A stretch of 64,000 nucleotides of DNA from an uncultured SAR86 cluster bacterium. Lineage in GTDB: Bacteria > Pseudomonadota > Gammaproteobacteria > Magnimaribacterales > D2472. The notes below the pieces were generated by a model that was given only the letters and a program-made list of their open reading frames with translations, was not told the DNA's origin and made no database searches. Position numbers and translations under genes: made by a program. How positions within the stretch are numbered: position 1 is the first letter of the stretch; each line of letters begins with the position of its first letter. The stretch is taken from assembly GCA_902631785.1 (NCBI GenBank), contig CACOZT010000001.1, forward strand, positions 400,219 through 464,218, read 5' to 3'. Shown here one piece after another: positions 35,450 to 44,263 of the stretch.

Positions 35450-36680
35450 GGAACTACAATTATTCGGCATCAATCATAAGACCTCAAATGTTGCAGAAAG
35501 AGAGAAATTCATTATAAATGAGTCTAACCAAATTTTACTTGATAGTCATTTAAAAAACATTTTCCAAGACGACATTGAGTCATTTTTTGGAATTTCAACA
35601 TGCAATAGAACAGAAATATATTTAGTTGGCAAATCTGGAATTTCTGAGAAAGTTTTCTATGAAATATTAAAAAAATTAAATATAAATGATATTTCTAGTG
35701 ACAGTTTTTATTTTCTCTCAAATCACGATGCTCTTGTTCATATGTGTAAAGTCGCCTCTGGTATTGACTCACAAGTTTTAGGTGAACAAGAAATCCTAGG
35801 ACAATTTAAAACTGCTGTAAAAAATGCAAAAGAGTACAACATTATCGGTAAAAGGTTATCTTACTTTGCAGACAAAGTAATTGAAATTGCAAAAAAAGCA
35901 AGAACTGAAACCAATATTGGACTCAACTCTTTATCAGTAAGTGGACTAGCTTTAAAATTGATTAAAAATATTTTTGAAGCACCAGAAAATCAAAATGTAC
36001 TAGTCATTGGTGCAGGGTCTTTATCCAAAAGCGTTATATCTAATTTATATGATAAAGGAATTCATAACATTAAATTGGTCAATAGAACGATTAAGAAAAT
36101 AAATTTAAATAAAAACTTTGAGATATTATCCTCTTCACTAGATTCTCTTCATGATCAGCTTGAGCTCGCTGATATTGTTATATCTTCTTCAATTACAGAT
36201 TTGCCTATAGTTGGTAAAGGTGCGATAGAAAATGCACTAAAGGTTAGAAAAAATAAACCAATCTTATTAATAGACTTAGGAGTACCCAGAAATATTGAAG
36301 ATGAAATAAGAGATATCGAACAAGCCTATTTATTTTCAATTGATGATATTGAAAAAATTACTCAAGATAACTTTGGACAACGTTCCATTGAAGCTGAAAA
36401 GGCCATGAATATAATTGTTCTTGAGTCCAAATCAAAATTGGAAGATTTTTCTAGCAAATCATCTAAAGATGATGCCAATCTTCAATTAGAAAAGTTTTTA
36501 AATAGTTTATCCAGTGATGAGATTGAACAGTTTAAGTCAAATGGTAACTACTCTAATCTAGTTGAATCAATCAAGAGCATGAATATGACTGATGAAGGCT
36601 TTAACAATTTTCAGGATATAAAAAATTTGGATGATCATATAATTAAATCTATGATCAAAAGGTTTTTTAGTAATGCATGA
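35448..36680 (+). CDS. hemA: Glutamyl-tRNA reductase
   Basis: First step of the C5 pathway to 5-aminolevulinate and haem. 410 residues. N-terminus LFGINHKTSNVAEREKF, catalytic Cys in FFGISTCNRTEIYLVG near 53, SGIDSQVLGEQEILGQFK near 105, NADPH loop VLVIGAGSLSKSV near 185. The C-terminal dimerisation helix is present. Overlaps prfA by eight bases; hemA-prfA-prmC is the standard order. Haem made through this route supplies the cytochromes b and c1 encoded near 62 kb. Confidence 0.96.
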   Translation: MELQLFGINHKTSNVAEREKFIINESNQILLDSHLKNIFQDDIESFFGISTCNRTEIYLVGKSGISEKVFYEILKKLNINDISSDSFYFLSNHDALVHMCKVASGIDSQVLGEQEILGQFKTAVKNAKEYNIIGKRLSYFADKVIEIAKKARTETNIGLNSLSVSGLALKLIKNIFEAPENQNVLVIGAGSLSKSVISNLYDKGIHNIKLVNRTIKKINLNKNFEILSSSLDSLHDQLELADIVISSSITDLPIVGKGAIENALKVRKNKPILLIDLGVPRNIEDEIRDIEQAYLFSIDDIEKITQDNFGQRSIEAEKAMNIIVLESKSKLEDFSSKSSKDDANLQLEKFLNSLSSDEIEQFKSNGNYSNLVESIKSMNMTDEGFNNFQDIKNLDDHIIKSMIKRFFSNA

Positions 36681-37758
36681 TTCAATGCTTAAGAAGCTTG
36701 ATCAGCTTCAAAATAGAATAAATGAAATTCAGGATCTATTACTAGATTCTAAAACTATTGAAGATATAGAAAAATATACTTTGTTAAATAAGGAGTTTTC
36801 TGAACTTAAACCAATTGTTGAAAAATTTGATGAATACAATAATGTCCTAAAAAGTATTAAAGATGCAAACGAAATTATTGAATCAGGTGATGATGAGCTC
36901 AAAGTTTTGGCCGAAGATGATCTTAAGAGTTATCTAGATATTCCTGAAAAGCTTGAGCAGGAGCTCAAGTTCATGTTACTACCAAAAGATTCTGCAGATG
37001 ATGGCTCAGCATATCTAGAGATTAGATCTGGTGCAGGAGGTGATGAAGCAAGTATATTTGCTGGCGATCTTTTTAGGATGTATTCGAGATTATCAGAAAG
37101 ACAAGGCTGGAATTTGGAGGTGATTGATATTAAGCCGTCTGAACAAGGAGGTCTAAAAGAGGTAGTTGCAAAATTAAATGGTAAAAGTGTTTTTAAGGTT
37201 CTTAAATTTGAATCTGGAGTCCACAGAGTTCAAAGAGTTCCCGAAACCGAATCACAAGGAAGGGTTCATACATCAACATGCACTGTAGCGGTTTTGCCAG
37301 AAGTTGAAGAGGTTCAGGACATAAATATTGATAAAAATGATTTAAGGGTTGATACATTCAGAGCTTCAGGTGCAGGGGGTCAGCATGTTAATAAAACTGA
37401 TTCAGCTGTGAGACTTACACATATTCCAACGGGATTAGTGGTTGAGTGCCAAGACGGAAGGTCTCAACATAAAAATAAAGAGAAAGCTTTATCTTTACTT
37501 GCAGCAAAGTTAAAGCAGCAAGAAATTGATAATCAACAAGAAAGTATCGCAAGTGAAAGAAAAATATTAGTAGGAACAGGAGATAGGAGTGAAAAAATAA
37601 GAACATATAATTTTCCTCAAGGAAGAATGACGGATCATAGGATCAAGCTCACTCAACATAATCTTGATCAAATTATGGATGGAGATATAAAAGAAATATG
37701 TGATGCATTGTTAGCAGAAAATCAATTAGCAATGCTTTCTCAACTTGAATCAGAGTAA
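36673..37758 (+). CDS. prfA: Peptide chain release factor 1
   Basis: Recognises UAA and UAG stops. 361 residues. The decoding region has the tripeptide context HRVQRVPETESQGRVHTST (Pro-x-Thr type PET, near 190) and the hydrolysis motif GAGGQHVNKTDSAVR near 234, where Gln is methylated by PrmC, the next gene. The upstream of two nearby ATGs aligns best with E. coli RF1. Confidence 0.97.
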   Translation: MHDSMLKKLDQLQNRINEIQDLLLDSKTIEDIEKYTLLNKEFSELKPIVEKFDEYNNVLKSIKDANEIIESGDDELKVLAEDDLKSYLDIPEKLEQELKFMLLPKDSADDGSAYLEIRSGAGGDEASIFAGDLFRMYSRLSERQGWNLEVIDIKPSEQGGLKEVVAKLNGKSVFKVLKFESGVHRVQRVPETESQGRVHTSTCTVAVLPEVEEVQDINIDKNDLRVDTFRASGAGGQHVNKTDSAVRLTHIPTGLVVECQDGRSQHKNKEKALSLLAAKLKQQEIDNQQESIASERKILVGTGDRSEKIRTYNFPQGRMTDHRIKLTQHNLDQIMDGDIKEICDALLAENQLAMLSQLESE

Positions 37759-38574
37759 TTGAAAAATCAATTAAGTCATTACATTGATATGCTTGATAGC
37801 TTAGCTATTAAAAAAGATTTTATTTTTTTTCTCAAAGAAAAATTAGGCTTCAATGATAACGAGATTTATATAAATCAAAACATAGTTCTTAAAAATAAAG
37901 ATAAAACTTTAATTGAGAAGTTTCTAAAACAAAAAGAGGAAGGAGTTCCTTTAGACTACATCTTAAATTCTTCTAAATTTTATGAATATGATTTCTACGT
38001 TGATTCAAGAGTCTTAATTCCAAGACCAGAAACAGAAATTTTGGTTGATTATATAAATAATCATTTTTTGTCTCCAATCAAAGTATTAGATGCTGGCACC
38101 GGATCTGGATGTATTGGAATTTCAATAGCTCTTAAAAATCCGAATTTTAAAGTTTATGGCTCTGATTATTCGAAGGATGCTTTGGATGTTGCCTTTATAA
38201 ATAAAAAAAACTTGTTAGTAAAAAATTTTTTGCCAATACGTGCAAATTGGTTATCTTGTTTTAGTGAAGATTGTTTTGATCTTATTGTAAGCAACCCACC
38301 ATATATATCAGAGGGAGATTCACACTTAGATGAGCTTATTCATGAACCAAATATTGCTCTAGTGTCGAAAGATAGCGGACTTTTTCATATTAAAAAAATT
38401 ATTAAGCAATCAAGTAAAGTTCTTAAAAATGGTGGAACATTAGTTATTGAACATGGACATGATCAATCAGAAGTTGTGAAGGAAATTTTTGAAAAAAATT
38501 ATTTCTCTAAAATAATTAATATCAAAGATCTGCAATTAATCCCTAGAATAACTATTGGAACCTTAGAAAGATAA
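37759..38574 (+). CDS. prmC: Release factor glutamine methyltransferase
   Basis: Methylates the GGQ glutamine of RF1 and RF2. 271 residues; helical N-domain, SAM motif VLDAGTGSGCIGISIAL near 112 and catalytic NPPY in LIVSNPPYISEGD near 178. The start is a TTG that follows the prfA stop with no spacer (TAATTG), so translation is probably coupled. It ends one base from the convergent selO. Confidence 0.95.
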   Translation: MKNQLSHYIDMLDSLAIKKDFIFFLKEKLGFNDNEIYINQNIVLKNKDKTLIEKFLKQKEEGVPLDYILNSSKFYEYDFYVDSRVLIPRPETEILVDYINNHFLSPIKVLDAGTGSGCIGISIALKNPNFKVYGSDYSKDALDVAFINKKNLLVKNFLPIRANWLSCFSEDCFDLIVSNPPYISEGDSHLDELIHEPNIALVSKDSGLFHIKKIIKQSSKVLKNGGTLVIEHGHDQSEVVKEIFEKNYFSKIINIKDLQLIPRITIGTLER

Positions 38575-38575
38575 C

Positions 38576-40012
38576 TCAAGTGCCACAATAAGTAACATAT
38601 TTTTCATTTGGAGAAGGAAGGGTATATTTGTTATATTCATTTTTTTCTTCAAAAGGTTTTTTTAATAATTCAGACATTAAATTGATTTCTGTCATGTTGT
38701 CATTGATAGCTTGTTTTAATGCGTCCTCAATTAGATGATTTCTTGGTATATAGCATGGATTTTTAGTGTTCATTTTTGTAGAAACTTCAGTGATATTAAT
38801 TTCTTTTTTCCAAGATCTAAACCATTTTGCAAAAACTTCAGATTTACTAAATACAGAATCTTCTACAGACATTGATTTATTAATTATTTTTGCAAGATTT
38901 CTAAATGACAAAGTAAAGTCTATTGATTCAGAATGTAATATTTTTAAATAGTCATCAATTATTTTTGAATTGTCATTATCAATATTTTCAAGGCCTAATT
39001 TTTCACCAAATTCTTTATAGAAATATTCTTGATATGTCGGCATTGTAAGTTGAAGAACTTCTGTGAGTTTTTTTACTGAAATCTCTTCGTCTTCATCAAC
39101 TAATGGTATGAGTGTTTCAGCAAATTTTGCCAGATTCCATATTAGTATTGCTGGTTGGTTTTGATATGAGTATCTTCCGTTATGATCAATAGAGCTAAAT
39201 ACTGTTTTTGGATCGTAAGTATTCATAAATGCACAAGGACCATAGTCAATAGTTTCGCCAGAAATCGTCATGTTATCAGTATTCATAACCCCATGAACAA
39301 ATCCAAGACCCATCCATTTTGATATCAATGAAGCCTGCTTATCACAAACAGCTGCAAAAAAACTCAAGTATTTATTATCAGTTTGTATTAAATCTGGATA
39401 GTGTCTATTGATTGAATAATCCGCCAATGTCTTAAGTGCTTGATTATTTTTTGTTCTAGCAAATTCAAATGTACCAATTCTTATATGACTTTTTGCAACT
39501 CTAGTTAGAACTCCGCCTGGAAGTGTTGTTTCTCTCAAGACATCTTCGTTTGTTTTTATTGCAAAAAGAGATCTTGTAGTTGGTATTTTTAATGCATGCA
39601 TAAATTCACTTATTACGTACTCTCTTAAGACTGGACCTAAGGCTGATTTTCCGTCTCCTCTTCTTGAATATGGGGTTTGACCAATTCCTTTTAATTGAAT
39701 ATCCATCTTGTTAATTTCACCCAATAAAATTGCTCTTCCATCACCAAGTAGCGGATTAAAGTGACCGAATTGATGGCCTGAGTATCCTTGAGCTATTGGA
39801 ATTGAGTCTTGAAGTAACTTATTTCCAGAAAATATATTAAGACAATCGTCAGAGTCTACATAATCTTTATCAAAACCAAGCGCTTCAGCAAGAGGATAAT
39901 TTTTTAAAATTATCTCAGCTTTTTTAAAACCATGTGGAGGACATTTTTCTGAAATTTCATGAAGTTCTTCAGCATAAGAATTCATAATATTTAGGTTTTT
40001 GATATTTTTCAC
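38576..40012 (-). CDS. selO: Protein adenylyltransferase SelO (YdiU/UPF0061)
   Basis: Pseudokinase-fold enzyme that transfers AMP to proteins and is linked to redox balance. 478 residues. Signature GYSGHQFGHFNPLLGDGRA near 80, IQLKGIGQTPYSRRGDGKSA near 110, HGVMNTDNMTISGETIDYGP near 245 and the C-terminal YCGT. The E. coli protein ends in Cys-Ser-Ser-like residues. The annotated start is GTG; an ATG nine codons in is a possible alternative. Lies seven bases after the nitroreductase and may be cotranscribed with it. Confidence 0.93.
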   Translation of the reverse strand: MKNIKNLNIMNSYAEELHEISEKCPPHGFKKAEIILKNYPLAEALGFDKDYVDSDDCLNIFSGNKLLQDSIPIAQGYSGHQFGHFNPLLGDGRAILLGEINKMDIQLKGIGQTPYSRRGDGKSALGPVLREYVISEFMHALKIPTTRSLFAIKTNEDVLRETTLPGGVLTRVAKSHIRIGTFEFARTKNNQALKTLADYSINRHYPDLIQTDNKYLSFFAAVCDKQASLISKWMGLGFVHGVMNTDNMTISGETIDYGPCAFMNTYDPKTVFSSIDHNGRYSYQNQPAILIWNLAKFAETLIPLVDEDEEISVKKLTEVLQLTMPTYQEYFYKEFGEKLGLENIDNDNSKIIDDYLKILHSESIDFTLSFRNLAKIINKSMSVEDSVFSKSEVFAKWFRSWKKEINITEVSTKMNTKNPCYIPRNHLIEDALKQAINDNMTEINLMSELLKKPFEEKNEYNKYTLPSPNEKYVTYCGT

Positions 40013-40019
40013 TTTTATC

Positions 40020-40685
40020 TTAATCGATAAATTTCACAAAAGATTCTAAATTTTCTCTTCTTGTTCTGTATTGATTTATTGGATGATTTGTATCCTCATA
40101 CCCAATTGCAACTCCACACCAAACAATTTCATTGTCCGGATGATTAATATGTTCCTTTACAGTTTTCGGATAAATTGACCAAGATTCTTGAAGGCATAAG
40201 CCCAAGCCATGATGAATAGCGCTTAACCAAAGATTTTCTAAAAACATTCCCACATGACCCCATCCATTACTACCAAATGTTCTATCAATTGTTATTATCA
40301 TTCCTATGGGGGCACCAAAAAAATTATAATTTTCTCTAATTTGTTTAAAACGAGAATCTAAATCATCTTTTTCGATTGATAAAGCATTGTACATATCTGC
40401 GCCACATTCATATCTTCTTTTTTTATATTCATCAGCTAATGGTTTTGGATAAATATCATATTCGATTTCCTCTTGAACTCCATTATCAAAATTATGCAGA
40501 GTTTTTTTTGCCAAATTATTTTTAGCATGCTCATTGAGAACATATACCTTCCACGGCTGTATATTTCCTCCAGATGGTGCAGCGTTAGCAGTTTTTAAGA
40601 TTTCACTAATTAATTCCATACTTGGAACCTCATTTGTAAAAGCTCTAACAGAAAATCGTTTTTCGATACCTTCTTTTATATTCAT
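40020..40685 (-). CDS. Nitroreductase-family flavoprotein
   Basis: FMN-dependent NAD(P)H oxidoreductase; substrate unknown. 221 residues. FMN-binding start EKRFSVRAFTNEVPSMEL, AANAAPSGGNIQPWKVYVL near 32-50 (typical TARMAPSSGNLQPW context), and the late motif WCGVAIGYEDTNHPIN. Close in look to the nitrobenzoate-reductase-like/NfnB group. Divergent from the acyl-CoA ligase with 67 bases between. Confidence 0.88.
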   Translation of the reverse strand: MNIKEGIEKRFSVRAFTNEVPSMELISEILKTANAAPSGGNIQPWKVYVLNEHAKNNLAKKTLHNFDNGVQEEIEYDIYPKPLADEYKKRRYECGADMYNALSIEKDDLDSRFKQIRENYNFFGAPIGMIITIDRTFGSNGWGHVGMFLENLWLSAIHHGLGLCLQESWSIYPKTVKEHINHPDNEIVWCGVAIGYEDTNHPINQYRTRRENLESFVKFID

Positions 40686-40715
40686 AATTTTGTTATCAAA
40701 TTTTATTGGTTCTTA

Positions 40716-40721
40716 TATAAT
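40716..40721 (+). promoter_or_regulatory. Promoter -10 for the acyl-CoA ligase gene
   Basis: Consensus TATAAT in the 67-base gap; a start near 40728 gives a 25-base leader with AAGGGAG (40738-40744) eight bases before the ATG. No strong -35. Confidence 0.45.
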
Positions 40722-40752
40722 TTATAACAAAGATCTTAAGGGAGCAATTTAT

Positions 40753-42369
40753 ATGATTGGAGATATGCAAAATTGGAAACCTAATGTTGCCGGTATTATC
40801 GAACACGCTAGGTCAATGCATCCAGATACAGAGGTTGTTAGCAGGCTTGTATCGGGTGAAATACATAAAACAAATTATGAAGAAGTATGTATTAGGTCTA
40901 GGAAATTAGCCTCTTCACTTGAGAAAGATGGCATTAAAAAAGGTGATGTCGTCGCAACGCTTGCATTAAATACTTATAGACATTTAGAAATGTATTATGG
41001 CATTTCAGGAATGGGAGCAATAACTCATACTCTTAATTTTAGATTACATCCAGAGCAGGCAGTTTACATCATCAATCATGCAGAAGATAAGATGATATTT
41101 GTTGAGTTGCCGTTCGTACCCATCCTAGAGGGGCTTCAAGATAATCTCAAAACTGTAGAAAAATATGTCGTTTTATGTGGCGAAGACGAAATGCCTGAAA
41201 CTTCATTAAAGAACGCTCTATCTTATGAAGAATATATAAAAGATGGTGACGAAAATTATATTTGGCCAGATATGGATGATGATGCAGCCTGTGCGTTGTG
41301 TTACACGTCTGGAACGACTGGAAATCCAAAAGGAGTTTTGTATAGCCACAAATCAAACATCCTTCATGCTCAAGTTGCTTTGACAGCGATGACAATACAA
41401 GCAGATGATTCTATCTTAATGGTAGTTCCATTATTTCATGTTTTAGCATGGGGAATACCTTATTTTGGACCAATGAATGGTAATAAACTTGTCATGCCTG
41501 GTATGCAAATGGAAGGCGAGCCTCTTTACGAACTTATAGACAAAGAAGATGTTACGCTTGCCTTTGGAGTTCCTACTATTTGGATGGGGCTCTTAGCTTA
41601 TTGTCGAGAAAATAATAAGATTTTAAATTCTGTAAAAAATACTATTATTGGTGGTTCAGCTTTATCTTTGGCAACCTTACAAGAGTTTGATGAAGTTCAT
41701 GATGTAAATGTTATACATGCATGGGGAATGACAGAAATGAGTCCGATGGGAACCACAAATATTCCAACACCAGCAATGAAAAATATGTCTAAAGAGGAAA
41801 AGTATTCTATTCAACTAAAGCAGGGCAGACCAATATATGGTGTCGAGCTAAAAGTTGTTGACGATAAAGGTAACGAGTTGCCAAAAGATGGAGAATCACA
41901 AGGCCACTTAATGGTAAGAGGACCATGGATTCTTCAAAAATATTTCAAGGCTGAAAAGGATGCTGTTGATGCAGATGGTTGGTTTGATACTGGAGATATA
42001 TCTGTTCTTGATGAAGACGGTTACATGACTATTAAAGATAGAGCAAAAGATGTAATCAAATCTGGTGGAGAATGGATAAGCTCTATTGATCTTGAAAATG
42101 CTGCATTTGGGCATCCTGAAGTTGCAGAGGCATGCGTTGTAGGCATACCTCACCCAAAATGGGACGAGAGACCGATGTTATTTGTAGTTACAAATTCTGG
42201 CGAACCTATCGAAAAACAAAGCATTATCGAATTCCTAAGTGACAAGGTCGCTAAATGGTGGCTTCCAGATGAAATAATTTTCTTAAAAGAGTTACCGCAT
42301 GGCGCTACTGGTAAACTGCAAAAATTTGATCTAAGAGAAGAATATAATAATTATTATATGGAGAAATAA
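40753..42369 (+). CDS. Acyl-CoA synthetase (AMP-forming), AlkK/DmdB-like
   Basis: Activates a carboxylic acid to its CoA thioester with ATP. From [20 protein letters not shown] it is 538 residues; a longer reading frame into the divergent gene is rejected because AAGGGAG precedes this ATG. AMP motif [19 protein letters not shown] near 185, [11 protein letters not shown] near 330, [17 protein letters not shown] near 413 and catalytic Lys in the C-terminal [11 protein letters not shown]. The opening, with EVVSR and [13 protein letters not shown], resembles both medium-chain ligases (AlkK) and methylthiopropionate-CoA ligase (DmdB); sequence reading alone does not settle the substrate. The next gene is a MaoC hydratase. 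Confidence 0.9.
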   Translation: MIGDMQNWKPNVAGIIEHARSMHPDTEVVSRLVSGEIHKTNYEEVCIRSRKLASSLEKDGIKKGDVVATLALNTYRHLEMYYGISGMGAITHTLNFRLHPEQAVYIINHAEDKMIFVELPFVPILEGLQDNLKTVEKYVVLCGEDEMPETSLKNALSYEEYIKDGDENYIWPDMDDDAACALCYTSGTTGNPKGVLYSHKSNILHAQVALTAMTIQADDSILMVVPLFHVLAWGIPYFGPMNGNKLVMPGMQMEGEPLYELIDKEDVTLAFGVPTIWMGLLAYCRENNKILNSVKNTIIGGSALSLATLQEFDEVHDVNVIHAWGMTEMSPMGTTNIPTPAMKNMSKEEKYSIQLKQGRPIYGVELKVVDDKGNELPKDGESQGHLMVRGPWILQKYFKAEKDAVDADGWFDTGDISVLDEDGYMTIKDRAKDVIKSGGEWISSIDLENAAFGHPEVAEACVVGIPHPKWDERPMLFVVTNSGEPIEKQSIIEFLSDKVAKWWLPDEIIFLKELPHGATGKLQKFDLREEYNNYYMEK

Positions 42370-42370
42370 T

Positions 42371-42832
42371 ATGTTGAAAGTTATAAAACCAGCTGAGATC
42401 GATTCAGTAATAGGAACTGAGGTAGGAACATCAGAGTGGATAACAATTGATCAAGAAAGAATAAATAAATTTGCTGACGCTACTATGGATCATCAATTTA
42501 TTCATGTTGATCCTGAACAAGCAACACCTGTTTTTGGCTCTACTATTGCACATGGGTTTTTATCTTTGTCATTAGTAGCTGGTATACCTTTTAGTCAAGA
42601 AATTGGAATGGTTCTTGAGGGAACCAAGATGGGTTTAAATTATGGTTTAGACAAAGTAAGGTTTTTGAGTCCAGTTCCCGTGAACTCTGAGGTAAGAATA
42701 CATATGAAATGTATAGATATTACTGAAAAAAATCCTGGTCAATACCTTGCTAAGACAGAAGTTACAATGGAAATAAAAGGTGTTGAAAAACCTGCATTTG
42801 TAGCAGAAACCCTTAGCATGTTTGTCGTTTAA
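42371..42832 (+). CDS. MaoC-family (R)-hydratase, hot-dog fold
   Basis: Probably hydrates an enoyl-CoA or acts as a related dehydratase. 153 residues; hydratase-2 motif FADATMDHQFIHVDPEQA near 36 with catalytic Asp/His, then FGSTIAHGFLSLSLV near 57, and DKVRFLSPVPVNSEV. NodN-like length. One base after the acyl-CoA ligase and on the same strand, so the two likely act on the same acyl chain. Confidence 0.92.
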   Translation: MLKVIKPAEIDSVIGTEVGTSEWITIDQERINKFADATMDHQFIHVDPEQATPVFGSTIAHGFLSLSLVAGIPFSQEIGMVLEGTKMGLNYGLDKVRFLSPVPVNSEVRIHMKCIDITEKNPGQYLAKTEVTMEIKGVEKPAFVAETLSMFVV

Positions 42833-42835
42833 AAA

Positions 42836-44263
42836 TTATTTTAAAAGACCTTTTAAAATTTCATTGACAGTCTTAGGGTTTGCTTTTCCTTGAGTTTCTT
42901 TCATTACTTGACCAACAAAGAAACCAAATAATTTATCTTTTCCTGATTTATATGCCGCAACTTGATCAGAATTAGATTCGATAATTTTTTTAGCAATATC
43001 TTCAAGTAAACTTTCATCTTGAATTTGAATCAAACCTTTTGATTCAATTATTTGATCAACATCGGATGCAGTTTCCCAGACTTCTTCAAGAACCGACTTT
43101 GCAATTTTTCCTGAAATAGTGCCGTCAGAAATTCGCTCAATAAGTTTTCCAAAATTTTCAGCAGAAAGATTGGATTCATCGATATCAATATTATCTTTAT
43201 TTAACAAGGCACTAACGTCGCCTACTAGCCATTTTGCAACCAGTCCAGCATCATCTGTTTTAGATGAAGCTTCCTCAAACATATTTGCCATAGTTTTAGA
43301 TGAAGCAATAATTGTAGCTTCTGATTCATCAAGGCCTATTTCATTAACGTATCTAATCTCTTTTTCTTCAGGAAGTTCTGGGAGATTTTCTTTAATTTCT
43401 TTTAACTCTTCATCTGAAATTATTACTGGTAAGAGATCAGGGCATGGGAAGTATCTATAATCGTTTGCTTCTTCTTTAGATCTCATAGATCTTGTTTCAT
43501 TCTTTTCGCTATCATAGAGTCTTGTTTCTTGAATAACAGATTCACCGTTTTCAATCAGTGTTATCTGTCTATTGATTTCAAAGTTAATTGCTTTTTCAAT
43601 AAACTTAAAAGAGTTAATATTTTTTAATTCTGCTCTTGTTCCCAGCTCCTTATCATCGCTTTTCTTAATTGAGACGTTTACATCGCATCTCATTGAACCT
43701 TGGGCCATGTTTCCATCACAGATATCTAAAAATGTAACTAGCTGTCTTATAGCTTTAAAATATGCAACTGCTTCTTTTGCACTGGAAATTTCAGGCTCTG
43801 ATACAATTTCTAGAAGTGGAGTGCCAGCTCTATTTAAGTCAACGCCAGTTTCTCCTTCGAACATATCATGAATTGATTTTCCTGCATCTTCCTCAAGATG
43901 CGCTCTTGTTATATTTATATTCTTCTCATAATCATCAACTGAAATTTTGATTGAGCCTTTTTCAACTATTGGTTGTTCCATTTGAGTTATTTGATAACCT
44001 TTTGGTAAATCTGGATAAAAATAATTCTTTCTATCAAATGATGATGTTTGATTGATATTTGCTCCTGTAGCAAGGCCAAAACGAATAGCTTTATAAAATG
44101 CTTCTCTGTTTGCAACAGGGAGAACGCCAGGCAATCCCATGTCTACAAGATCAACATGAGTATTAGATTCAGCTCCAAATTCTGTTGAACCACCTGAAAA
44201 TAATTTAGATTTAGTAGATAGTTGAACATGTATTTCCAACCCTATTACTGTTTCCCAACTCAT
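42836..44263 (-). CDS. gatB: Asp/Glu-tRNA amidotransferase subunit B
   Basis: tRNA-binding and kinase-like subunit of GatCAB, which converts Glu-tRNA-Gln or Asp-tRNA-Asn to the amide. From MSWETVIGLEIHVQL it is 475 residues; an upstream extension into gatA is rejected. Motifs ETGVDLNRAGTPLLEIVSEP near 130, MRCDVNVSI near 195, and the C-terminal YqeY-like tail. Overlaps the gatA stop by one base. Gene order gatC-gatA-gatB is standard. Confidence 0.96.
   Translation of the reverse strand: MSWETVIGLEIHVQLSTKSKLFSGGSTEFGAESNTHVDLVDMGLPGVLPVANREAFYKAIRFGLATGANINQTSSFDRKNYFYPDLPKGYQITQMEQPIVEKGSIKISVDDYEKNINITRAHLEEDAGKSIHDMFEGETGVDLNRAGTPLLEIVSEPEISSAKEAVAYFKAIRQLVTFLDICDGNMAQGSMRCDVNVSIKKSDDKELGTRAELKNINSFKFIEKAINFEINRQITLIENGESVIQETRLYDSEKNETRSMRSKEEANDYRYFPCPDLLPVIISDEELKEIKENLPELPEEKEIRYVNEIGLDESEATIIASSKTMANMFEEASSKTDDAGLVAKWLVGDVSALLNKDNIDIDESNLSAENFGKLIERISDGTISGKIAKSVLEEVWETASDVDQIIESKGLIQIQDESLLEDIAKKIIESNSDQVAAYKSGKDKLFGFFVGQVMKETQGKANPKTVNEILKGLLK

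Noticed and set aside
40534..40752. N-terminal extension of the acyl-CoA ligase
   Set aside because: It runs through the divergent nitroreductase and the promoter; AAGGGAG marks the real ATG.
43119..43460. 113-codon plus-strand frame in gatB
   Set aside because: Serine/isoleucine-rich shadow of gatB; no start context and no family resemblance.
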